Shown here: positions 8,508 through 15,696 of the stretch, piece after piece
How the letters are laid out: every line of letters starts with the position of its first letter
Numbering within the stretch: position 1 is the first letter of the stretch
The notes under the pieces: model-generated
What the model saw: the letters and a program-made list of their open reading frames with translations, nothing else
Databases searched by the model: none
What the model was told of the DNA's origin: nothing
Assembly (NCBI GenBank): GCA_030432695.1
Contig: JAUILN010000001.1
Span: 620,001-684,000, forward strand
Source of the DNA: a bacterium
Lineage (GTDB): Bacteria; Planctomycetota; UBA1135; UBA2386
Direction of reading: 5' to 3'
DNA: 64,000 nt
Translations under genes and position numbers: made by a program

Positions 8508-9386
8508 TCAGCGGGCGCTCAGGGTCACGAGCGCGCGCTCGAGGGCCTCACGGATCTGCGGGCGCTCCTCGCGCGGCAGGCGTTCCTCGAGGAATGGCCG
8601 CAGGTCGGGGCGGTTCAAGGCGACGAGGCCACGGACCGCGGCCATCCGGTGTTGGTCCTGGCCGTGTTCGAGACCGCCCAGCAGGCGGGCGACGGTGCCC
8701 GCGATCGGCGCGTGGCCGATCAACTCGTTGGTGCCGAACCAGACCTTGCGGCCCGCGGCCTCGCGTTCGGTGGCGAGGCCCTGCAGCATCCGGCTCAGTT
8801 CCTCGGTGGCGTGGCGAGGAGCGTCGAACAGGCGCCAGAGGTCGAGATCGAGGAACGCGATCTTCAGGACCAGCCGCGCGAACTCCGGTGGACCGAAGCC
8901 GCTGGCCGACGGATCACCGTGGTCGAGGGCGCGCGCCAGCACGTTCGAGTCGAGCGCGCCCGCGGCGACGTGGTTGACCTGGTTGGTGCGCTGCACCTCG
9001 AACATCAGCTGCCCGGTCGCGGCGGTGATCGGCAGTGCCTGCATCGCCCGCAGCACCATGATCCGCTCCTCGGAATCGCCGTGGGCGAACAGGTCGAGGA
9101 GCACGCCGCTCTGCTCGGCCGCGCCGCAGGCGGTCAGCAGCTCGAGCGCGGCCACGTCGCAGGCGCGCCAGGCGGCGGTGTCGATCCGGATGTCGCCGGC
9201 CTCGCGGAAGCCCTGCGGCAGGAAGTCGCGACCGAGACGGCGCGGCAACTGCGGGAACAGCACCGGAAGGCGCTTCGCGGCGGCTTCGGCCGAGTCCATG
9301 CCGCGCAGTTCGTCGCGGGTTGCATCCAGCCACGCGACGCCGCCGGCGCGGGCCGCGCCGTCGAGCAGATCGGTCAGGTCGAGCAT
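8508..9386 (-). CDS. eboA: EboA-family protein
   Basis: The 292-aa soluble, mainly helical protein starts at the ATG at 9386; a longer open frame upstream is the shadow of lgt on the other strand. Recognition rests on the EboA signature. There is a tryptophan-containing helix near W73, followed by a Leu-rich segment. Next comes FARLVLKIAFL at about 159-169, which corresponds to the family's FNQMVLKALF. The ELSRMLQGLATEREAAGR stretch at about 186-203 corresponds to ELARML..YA.ERRAAGR. No catalytic motif is evident and the biochemical role of the family is unknown. It is followed by eboB. The remaining ebo genes (eboC, D, E, F) are not in the window. Confidence 0.75.
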   Translation of the reverse strand: MLDLTDLLDGAARAGGVAWLDATRDELRGMDSAEAAAKRLPVLFPQLPRRLGRDFLPQGFREAGDIRIDTAAWRACDVAALELLTACGAAEQSGVLLDLFAHGDSEERIMVLRAMQALPITAATGQLMFEVQRTNQVNHVAAGALDSNVLARALDHGDPSASGFGPPEFARLVLKIAFLDLDLWRLFDAPRHATEELSRMLQGLATEREAAGRKVWFGTNELIGHAPIAGTVARLLGGLEHGQDQHRMAAVRGLVALNRPDLRPFLEERLPREERPQIREALERALVTLSAR

Positions 9387-9422
9387 CACAGCCGATCGTA
9401 GCGTCGGCCGCCGCGCGCGGAC

Positions 9423-10538
9423 ATGATGCGACCCATGGGCCCCTTGGAGTTCCCCGGCTGGGATCCGGTGCTGTTCCCGATCGCCGGACCGATCAGCGTC
9501 CGCTGGTACGGGCTGATGTACATCGTCGGCTTCGTGGCCGCGCAGATGATCCTGGTGCGGCTGGCGCGGGCCCGCTTCCTGCCGCTGGACCCGCAGAAGG
9601 TCACCGACTTCATCTTCTACGCGGTGATCGGGACGATCGTCGGCGGCCGGCTCGGCTACGCGATCTTCTACCAGCAGGGCCTGTTCGACCCGGTGAAGAT
9701 CCTGCGCATCTGGGAGGGCGGGCTGGCCTTCCACGGCGGGCTGATCGGGGTGACCACCGCGGTCTGGCTGTTCGCCCGCAAGAACGGCATCCGCTTCGGC
9801 CGGATGGGGGACGCCGCGGCGCTGGCGGTGACGCCCGGGATCTTCGCGGTGCGCATGGCCAACTTCATCAACGGGGAGCTGTACGGCCGGATCACCGCCT
9901 CGACGACCGCGTTCGCGATGCGCTTTCCGACCGATGAGCTGGCGCAGCGGGCGCTCGGGATCGAGACGATCCGCCACCTCGACGGCGACAAGCGCGCCGA
10001 GGAGCTGATGATCCAGTTCGCCTACGGCAAGGTCGACTTCCAGGAAGTGGTCGAACACCTGCCCGAGAAGAACCAGGGCTCCGAGCTGCTCGAACCGCTG
10101 CGGGCGATCCGCTGGGAGGAGGTCCAGGACGTGGTGCCGTACCGGCATCCGTCGCAGATCTACGAGGGTCTCGGCGAGGGGCTGGTGATGGGACTGGTCC
10201 TCTGGGTCCTCTACCTGACGACCCGGAAGCGGCCACTGCCATCGTGGTCGTACGCCGGCACCTTCCTGCTCGGCTACGGTCTGATCCGCTTCCTGCTGGA
10301 GAACGTCCGCCAGCCCGACTCCCAGTTCCGGGATCAGGACGACAAGCTGGGGACGGTGCTGTTCGGTCTGACGATGGGGCAGGTCCTGTGCGCGGCGATG
10401 ATCCTCATCGGCGGGACGCTGGTGGTCCGCGGCTTCCTGCTGCGGCGGGCCGGCTACCAGGACGACGGCACCGACGGTTCGTCGCGATCCGGCGGCGGTG
10501 GGGTCGCCGAGGGGGACGCCACCGTCGCCGACGGATGA
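9423..10538 (+). CDS. lgt: Prolipoprotein diacylglyceryl transferase
   Basis: This inner-membrane enzyme moves a diacylglyceryl group from phosphatidylglycerol to the lipobox cysteine of prolipoproteins. Key residues align with E. coli Lgt: His104 in the GGLAFHGGLIG segment (E. coli H103), Arg144, Asn147 and Glu152 in the RMANFINGELYGR segment (R143, N146, E151), and a later HPSQIYE motif. Several membrane helices are evident. At 371 aa it is longer than the usual ~270-290. It carries a charged insertion of roughly 60 residues (about 160-225) between the Lgt signature and HPSQIYE, plus a Gly/Ser/Asp-rich C-terminal tail. ATG codons at 9423 and 9426 are equivalent starts; 9435 is also possible. 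Several lipoprotein candidates in this window would be substrates. Confidence 0.96.
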   Translation: MMRPMGPLEFPGWDPVLFPIAGPISVRWYGLMYIVGFVAAQMILVRLARARFLPLDPQKVTDFIFYAVIGTIVGGRLGYAIFYQQGLFDPVKILRIWEGGLAFHGGLIGVTTAVWLFARKNGIRFGRMGDAAALAVTPGIFAVRMANFINGELYGRITASTTAFAMRFPTDELAQRALGIETIRHLDGDKRAEELMIQFAYGKVDFQEVVEHLPEKNQGSELLEPLRAIRWEEVQDVVPYRHPSQIYEGLGEGLVMGLVLWVLYLTTRKRPLPSWSYAGTFLLGYGLIRFLLENVRQPDSQFRDQDDKLGTVLFGLTMGQVLCAAMILIGGTLVVRGFLLRRAGYQDDGTDGSSRSGGGGVAEGDATVADG

Positions 10539-10659
10539 TCCCGGCGCGAGCGCCGTTTCGCTCGCATTCGGAGGATTCTGCGCGGCCGTCCGGGTCTGCG
10601 GTTGCAGTCGAACGCCCGATCGCTACTCTTCTTCGCCCCTCCGATCCCGAGGAATACCC

Positions 10660-10980
10660 ATGTCCCGCACCTGTGCAGTTACCGGCCGTCGCACCCGCGT
10701 CGGCAACACCGTCGCTCGCCGCGGCCTCGCCAAGAAGGACGGCGGTGTCGGCCGTCGGGTCACCGGTCGTTCCAAGCGGACGTTCAAGCCGAACATCCAG
10801 ACCATCCGGGTCCTGACCCCCGAGGGCACGGTCCTGCGGCTGAAGCTGTCGACCCGCGCCATCAAGAGTGGTGTCGTCACCCTGCAGAAGGGTGACAAGA
10901 CGGTCAGCTTCCCGCTGGTACGCGCGCTGCGCGGCCGCAACCGCGAGTTCTCGAAGCAGAACGCGGCGTCGGAAGGCTGA
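10660..10980 (+). CDS. rpmB: 50S ribosomal protein L28
   Basis: The 106-aa basic protein matches bL28: MSRTCAVTGR opening, GRRVTGRSKRTFKPNIQ in the middle, VLRLKLSTRAIKS towards the end. The first two N-terminal cysteine positions of zinc-type L28 are reduced to a single Cys5, so this is probably a zinc-independent form. It is longer than the usual ~65-80 aa, with a C-terminal extension rich in Arg, Lys and Gly. A GAGGAA ribosome binding site lies about 6 nt upstream of the ATG. It is a stand-alone gene between lgt and a tRNA. Confidence 0.93.
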   Translation: MSRTCAVTGRRTRVGNTVARRGLAKKDGGVGRRVTGRSKRTFKPNIQTIRVLTPEGTVLRLKLSTRAIKSGVVTLQKGDKTVSFPLVRALRGRNREFSKQNAASEG

Positions 10981-11010
10981 GATTCGGAAGGCCGGGATTC
11001 GGAAGGCCGG
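10981..11010. repeat. Two perfect 15-bp direct repeats after rpmB
   Basis: The unit GATTCGGAAGGCCGG occurs at 10981-10995 and 10996-11010. The last codons of rpmB (10968-10980) contain a near copy (TCGGAAGGC), so the array probably grew by slippage from the end of the gene. Confidence 0.8.
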
Positions 11011-11028
11011 GACTCGAGCGGTCGGACG

Positions 11029-11060
11029 GGGTCCCCTGGCCCGGCCGGTCGCCAGGGCCC
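11029..11060. terminator. Possible terminator hairpin between rpmB and tRNA-Arg
   Basis: Complementary arms CCCTGGC (11034-11040) and GCCAGGG (11051-11057) surround a 10-nt loop. Outer GGG/CCC bases can extend the stem with a bulge. It lies about 50 nt after the rpmB stop. There is no T-run, so function as a terminator is only plausible. Confidence 0.35.
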
Positions 11061-11190
11061 GAGCGAGTTTCGAGGACGCGAGCGTCGCACCGACAGCCGG
11101 GCTCCCGAGCCGGGTGCCGATGCTGCAGACGCCGCGGTTGCCTGGCGCTGGCACTCACTCCGGTCGCTGCGTAGGCTCCCGCGACCGCAG

Positions 11191-11264
11191 GCGCCCATAG
11201 CTCAGTTGGATAGAGCACCGGATTTCTAATCCGGCGGTCCCAGGTTCGAGCCCTGGTGGGCGTG
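11191..11264 (+). tRNA. tRNA-Arg (anticodon UCU)
   Basis: A complete cloverleaf can be drawn. The acceptor stem is GCGCCCA with TGGGCGT (first pair G-U). The D stem is GCTC/GAGC with loop AGTTGGATA. The anticodon stem CCGGA/TCCGG carries loop TTTCTAA, giving anticodon TCT (reads AGA/AGG). The T stem is CCAGG/CCTGG with loop TTCGAGC. The discriminator base is G at 11264. The 3' CCA is not encoded and must be added by CCA-adding enzyme. Confidence 0.96.
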
Positions 11265-11609
11265 CTTCGGCCCGTCGCCCGTCCAGCGCTGACGTGCGGC
11301 GGAATCCCGTTCGCGAGGAGCGCGGGTCACGGGAGACCATCCCGCCCAGGACGCGCCCTCGCACCCAGGATCTCGCCGCACAGTGCTCTTCAGTAGGCAG
11401 GCTGCTCCTCGGTGGGCAGGCTCACCGAATCCGCCGATTCGCCTGCGTTTCGCGGCTTCGTCCGAGGCACGAGTTCACGCACTGGATCGGAACGTGTCCC
11501 GTGACCCGGCCGCCTGGGCGACGTTCCTCGACGGCTCGGGGGAACTCGGCGCAGCTCCGCTCGGACTCTGCATTCGCGCAGCGGCTTTCTCCTCGCCCGG
11601 CGCGCCGAG
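11265..11609. other. Intergenic region, no gene seen
   Basis: This is 345 bp between the tRNA and the LysR gene. Open frames here on both strands have no protein-like composition or recognisable motif. The region must carry the promoter of the LysR gene and may hold its operator; no clear T-N11-A site or sigma-70-like boxes could be singled out. Confidence 0.5.
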
Positions 11610-12518
11610 ATGGACCGGATGCAGCGACTGCACGAGCTCTGGGCATGGCTGCCGGCCTTCCGGGCAGTGGCCGAGACCGAGCATCTGCCGAGCGCGGCGA
11701 CCCGACTGCAGGTCGGGCCGTCGGCGTTGTCGCGTTCTGTGAAGCTGCTGGAGGAGCGGTTGGGTGTCGCGCTGTTCGAGCGCGCTGGCCGGCGGCTCCG
11801 TCTGACGGAGCCGGGCAAGGAGCTGCTCTCCGCGGTCCGGCAGGCCATGCGACGGCTCGACGATGGGGTGGAGTCGGTGCTGTCGGGGGAGCTGCGCGGA
11901 GACCTCAGGATCGCCTCCGTCGGGACCCTGGCGTCGGTGCTGCTGATGCCGGCATTGGAGTCGTTCCGGCGCAGGCACCCGGGTGTGCGGCCGCAGGTGG
12001 ACATCGGCATGGCGCCCGCATCGGGCGATCGACTGGTCCGCGGGGAGCTGGACGTGCTGGTCCGCACCGAGCCCGTGGATCATCCGGAACTCTGCTGCGA
12101 GCGGTTGCTCGACGTCGAGCTCGGGGTGTTCTGTGGCCCGGGACACGGGCTGGCGGATCGGTCTGGTCCGCTCACCGCCGAGGACCTCGAAGGCCATCCG
12201 TTCGTCGCCCCTCCGGGCGTCGGACCGGGTGGCAGAGCTCTCGACGGCTGGCCGCACGACTGGCCACGCCGTGTCGGCCTGGTGGTGGATCAGGTGCGGA
12301 GCGGCTGCGAGGCGTGCGCGTCGGGAGCCTACCTGGCGGTGCTGCCGATCCGGCTCGCGGCCGTCTGTCCACCCGGCCTGGTCCGGCTGGAGCTGCCGAC
12401 TCTCCCCGCGATGCCGGCCTTCGTCGCGGTCCGGACCGCGTTCGGGAGCGGGGCTCGCGCCGACACAGGCCTGGTCGAGGTGCTCCGCGAGGTCGCCCGG
12501 CAGGAGTCCGCGGGTTGA
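11610..12518 (+). CDS. LysR-family transcriptional regulator
   Basis: The protein is 302 aa, the normal LTTR length. The N-terminal winged helix-turn-helix is at about residues 12-72 (FRAVAETEHLPSAATRLQVG, ALSRSVKLLEERLGVALFER, LTEPGKELL). The effector domain is about residues 95-300 (LRIASVGTLASVLL, LDVLVRTEPVDHPELCCERL, LGVFCGPGHGL). The conserved positions match the family. The target is unknown: no divergently transcribed enzyme gene borders it, which is the usual LTTR arrangement. The next gene, a secreted protein at 12583, follows after 64 nt in the same direction and might be co-transcribed. Start chosen at the ATG at 11610, which gives the standard N-terminus. Confidence 0.9.
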   Translation: MDRMQRLHELWAWLPAFRAVAETEHLPSAATRLQVGPSALSRSVKLLEERLGVALFERAGRRLRLTEPGKELLSAVRQAMRRLDDGVESVLSGELRGDLRIASVGTLASVLLMPALESFRRRHPGVRPQVDIGMAPASGDRLVRGELDVLVRTEPVDHPELCCERLLDVELGVFCGPGHGLADRSGPLTAEDLEGHPFVAPPGVGPGGRALDGWPHDWPRRVGLVVDQVRSGCEACASGAYLAVLPIRLAAVCPPGLVRLELPTLPAMPAFVAVRTAFGSGARADTGLVEVLREVARQESAG

Positions 12519-12582
12519 GTTCGGTCGTGAACCGGTTGATCCGAGCGCGTCCGAGCCGCTGCCGCTGGCGAACGCGGGCCGC

Positions 12583-13554
12583 ATGCTCGGCTCCACGCTG
12601 CAACGCGCGCTCGTGGCTCTGGCGATCTGGTCGGTCCTCACCGTCTCCGGAATCACCGCCCAGGCGCCTCAGCCCTGTCTGGTCGAGGACGGTGACGACA
12701 CCGTCCTCGTCGGGCCACGCGTCACCCAGATCAACTTCGAGTATGCGGTCAGGCTTCGCAACGGACCGAATCCGCTCGACGTGACCGCGGTCGAGATCTT
12801 CACCGGTCGACGTCTCGGAGACACCTCGATCTCCCTGCATCGTCACGACGCCGGCGCGGACCTGCCGGGTGCTCCGGTGGTGCTGGGGGGCTGGTGGATG
12901 TCCGATGCACTGGGCTGGCAGGGCGCCCGATTCCTGTTCACGGTGCGGATCCAACCCGGCGAGGTGTTCTGGGTGGTGTGGCAGGCGGCGAGCGGCGCGG
13001 CGCTGCCGGTTGCGCGGGTGAACCGGGTGACCGGCGACGTCCATCGCACCCGGCAGAACTTCTCGCGCGGAGTCTGGTCGGCCGCGACCCGCGAGTGGGA
13101 CTGGAAGATCCGACTCGACTGCGGCGGTCGGCGGCCGGGCCAACTCCTCACGCTCGGAGGGCCTTGCGGAACGGGTGGAGTGAGTCCGCAGCTCGGCTCG
13201 CGACAGCCCGTCCCGGTGATCGGTCAGGTCTTCGAACTCGACGTCACGCTGGTGAGGCCCGGCAGTGGCGCATGGCTCGGCATCGCGGTTCGACGTGGAC
13301 GCTGGGGTGGCCAGCTCCCTCCGGTCGATCTCACGCCGTTCGGAGCGCCGGGCTGTCACGTCGGCGCGAACCTGGAGCAGGGCATCCTGCGTATCGCAGA
13401 TGCGAGCGGTGGGGCGACGGTTGCGCTCGGCATTCCCGGTCAGCCAGCTCTGGTCGGGGCAACCTTCTGGGTCCAGTGGGTGTCGCTGGACCCCGCCGCC
13501 AATCCGCTCGGCGTGCTCACGAGCCTGACCGGTGAAGTCCGCATCGGCAACTGA
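12583..13554 (+). CDS. Secreted protein with planctomycete-type C-terminal module, function unknown
   Basis: The 323-aa protein has a signal peptide (hydrophobic residues 9-24, cleavage around ITAQA). The N-terminal half (about 30-180) is a beta-rich domain (VTAVEIFTGR, MSDALGWQGARFLFTV, EVFWVVWQAASG). The C-terminal ~140 residues contain LGGPCGTGG, VIGQVFELDVTL, LTPFGAPGCHV and a final PALVGATFWVQWVSLDP. This pattern recurs at the C-termini of the ELWxxDGT proteins and partly in the metalloprotease. There is no catalytic motif. It is predicted to be extracellular or cell-surface. Start chosen at the ATG at 12583 because the signal peptide begins there. Confidence 0.75.
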   Translation: MLGSTLQRALVALAIWSVLTVSGITAQAPQPCLVEDGDDTVLVGPRVTQINFEYAVRLRNGPNPLDVTAVEIFTGRRLGDTSISLHRHDAGADLPGAPVVLGGWWMSDALGWQGARFLFTVRIQPGEVFWVVWQAASGAALPVARVNRVTGDVHRTRQNFSRGVWSAATREWDWKIRLDCGGRRPGQLLTLGGPCGTGGVSPQLGSRQPVPVIGQVFELDVTLVRPGSGAWLGIAVRRGRWGGQLPPVDLTPFGAPGCHVGANLEQGILRIADASGGATVALGIPGQPALVGATFWVQWVSLDPAANPLGVLTSLTGEVRIGN

Positions 13555-13584
13555 TCGCAGATGCGCGCGTAGCCGGGCGGTCGA

Positions 13585-15480
13585 TCAGCGGATCGGGTTC
13601 TCGGCTTCGTCGCGGCCGCCGTCGACGTCCTCGACGCTGATCTGATACCAGAGGCCGAGCGACCGGCCGACCGGCACCACGCCGGCGGGGATCGGTAGGA
13701 AGACGCTGACCGTGGTCTGGGCGTCGGCACCGAGGGTGACCGGGAAGTGGTAGGCGGGGAACTCGTAGCGCTGCCCTTCCGGCGTCACGAGCTTCGCGCC
13801 GAAGGTCACGGCGCGGGCGGCCGACGCGTGGTTGTGCACCGAGACCGGGACCTCGACGAACTCGGTGCCGAGCGGCACCCAGCGGCCGACCGACGCGACG
13901 GTGACGCTGGGTTCGACCACCTCGACCGGCTGGTTGGCATCGAGCCCGAAGCGGTGGGAGACCACGCCACTCGGCCAGGACGTCTCGAGTTCTTCGATGC
14001 GCTGGTCGGCACCGAGGCCGCGAATCAGGGCGGCACCGTTACCTGACGAGTAGCTGCCGCCACGGACGTAGGCCTGCTGCTGGCGACCGTTCCGAGTCCG
14101 GATGTCGACCATCGCGCCGACGCCGTCGCGGTTCGAGACCGTGCCGTGCAGTGCGAGAATCGCAGCGCTGTTGGAGGTCACCGTGTCGTTGCGGTAGACC
14201 TTCAGCGGTCCGCGGTTGTTGAGCTGGACGATGTCCTCGTCGCCGTCGCCGTCGATGTCCGCGCACGCGGCGCCACGGCCTACGTCGCGGTCCCAGGGAA
14301 ACTGCGTCTCGGGCACGATCTCGTATCGACCGCCGGCATGGCGCAGCAACCGGCTCGGCGCATTGCGGTCGTTGTCCATCGTCGGCGCGGTCTGGACGTA
14401 GCCGTTGCTGACGTAGAGGTCGATCGCGGCGTCGAGGTCGGCATCGAGGAACATCGCGGCCCAGGAGACCAGGAACTTGCCGGCGCTGGTGCCTTCGACC
14501 GCGTTCCAGGTCGGCGCGGCGTCCCAGTAGCGACCGCGGCCGTCGTTGAACAGCAGGTGGTTGTCGCCGAAGTTCGAGGTGTAGACGTCCTGAAAGCCGT
14601 CGCCATTCACGTCGGCGACGGTGAGCCCCATGTTGAACTCGGCGATCCTGAAGTTGGCGGCGCGGCCGACCTCGGTGAACCGTCCGGTGCCGTCGTTGCG
14701 AAACAGTTGGTTCGGAACCACGAACGGCCCGAAGTCGTTGCCGACGAGCAGGTCGTCCCAACCGTCACCGTCGTAGTCGTGGAACAGCACCGACAGGGTG
14801 CAGCCCGCGGTGTTGCGGTAGATGTTCCGGCTCGCGTCCCAGATCCGCTCCTCGCCGCCGACGCCCGCCTGCTGGGTGACCTCCTGGAAGACGAAGCCTC
14901 CCTCGTTGCGCAGCAGCTGGTTGGGGATGCCGTCGAAGTTCGGGAAGAAGCCCATCCCGACGTAGTTGCCGACGTAGACGTCGAGATCGCCGTCGTGGTC
15001 GTAGTCGGAGAATGTCGCGGAGACCGGCCATCCCGGCCGGACGTAGGTCGAGCGTGCCGCCTGGTCCGTGAACGTTCCGTCGCCGTTGTTCCGGTAGAAG
15101 CGGAAGAAGAAGCGGGCCAGGACCAACAGGTCGGTGAGGCCGTCCCCGTCGAGGTCCTGGGCGTAGGCCGCCATCGTCTCCATCACGTCGCCGACACCTG
15201 CGGACGCGGTCGCGTCGGTGAATCGTCCCGAGCCGTCGTTCCGATAGAGCTTGTTCGACGCGGAGCGAGCGGTCACGAACAGGTCTTGGTCCCCGTCCTG
15301 GTCGTAGTCCAGGAAGCACAACCCGCCGGCCATCGTGTCGATGCGGTCGGAGTGCGTGAAGGCGATGCCGCTCTGTTGGGTGGCGTCGGTGAACTGGGTC
15401 TGTGCGGTGGCTGAGGCGAGCAGCGACAGACCAAAGGTCGCGGCTGTCAAGCCGAGGAGACCGTGGTTGCGGAGATCCAT
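13585..15480 (-). CDS. Secreted FG-GAP/VCBS repeat protein with ASPIC/UnbV domain
   Basis: The 631-aa protein starts at the ATG at 15480 with a signal peptide (residues about 8-26, cleavage near ATAQT). Residues 30-420 contain about six FG-GAP/VCBS units, each with a calcium-binding Asp-rich loop such as DYDQDGDQDLFV, DLDGDGLTDLLV, DYDHDGDLDVYV, DYDGDGWDDLLV, DVNGDGFQDVYT and DIDGDGDEDIVQ; these predict a beta-propeller. Residues about 430-520 match the ASPIC/UnbV domain (GVGAMVDIRT, YVRGGSYSSGNG, WPSGVVSHR). The C-terminal ~100 residues form an Ig-like beta domain. It is likely a surface or extracellular binding protein; FG-GAP proteins of this type are numerous in planctomycetes. It converges with the gene at 12583-13554. 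Confidence 0.9.
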   Translation of the reverse strand: MDLRNHGLLGLTAATFGLSLLASATAQTQFTDATQQSGIAFTHSDRIDTMAGGLCFLDYDQDGDQDLFVTARSASNKLYRNDGSGRFTDATASAGVGDVMETMAAYAQDLDGDGLTDLLVLARFFFRFYRNNGDGTFTDQAARSTYVRPGWPVSATFSDYDHDGDLDVYVGNYVGMGFFPNFDGIPNQLLRNEGGFVFQEVTQQAGVGGEERIWDASRNIYRNTAGCTLSVLFHDYDGDGWDDLLVGNDFGPFVVPNQLFRNDGTGRFTEVGRAANFRIAEFNMGLTVADVNGDGFQDVYTSNFGDNHLLFNDGRGRYWDAAPTWNAVEGTSAGKFLVSWAAMFLDADLDAAIDLYVSNGYVQTAPTMDNDRNAPSRLLRHAGGRYEIVPETQFPWDRDVGRGAACADIDGDGDEDIVQLNNRGPLKVYRNDTVTSNSAAILALHGTVSNRDGVGAMVDIRTRNGRQQQAYVRGGSYSSGNGAALIRGLGADQRIEELETSWPSGVVSHRFGLDANQPVEVVEPSVTVASVGRWVPLGTEFVEVPVSVHNHASAARAVTFGAKLVTPEGQRYEFPAYHFPVTLGADAQTTVSVFLPIPAGVVPVGRSLGLWYQISVEDVDGGRDEAENPIR

Positions 15481-15696
15481 GGGGAGGCGGTTCCTGGGGT
15501 AGGCGAGCAGAGAGCAGAGGTCCCGGGCGAGGAGCGATCCGGGACGAGCGTCGAGGATGATAGCCCCGGCTTTATCGCGCTGCTGCGGAGCCACCGGGTG
15601 GAGGTGGGACGGCGCGACCCGCCACGGGGTTCCGGTCGCGATCCGGGACACCTTCCAGGGGGCGATCGGCCGCACGGGATCGAAAGAACGGCATCG

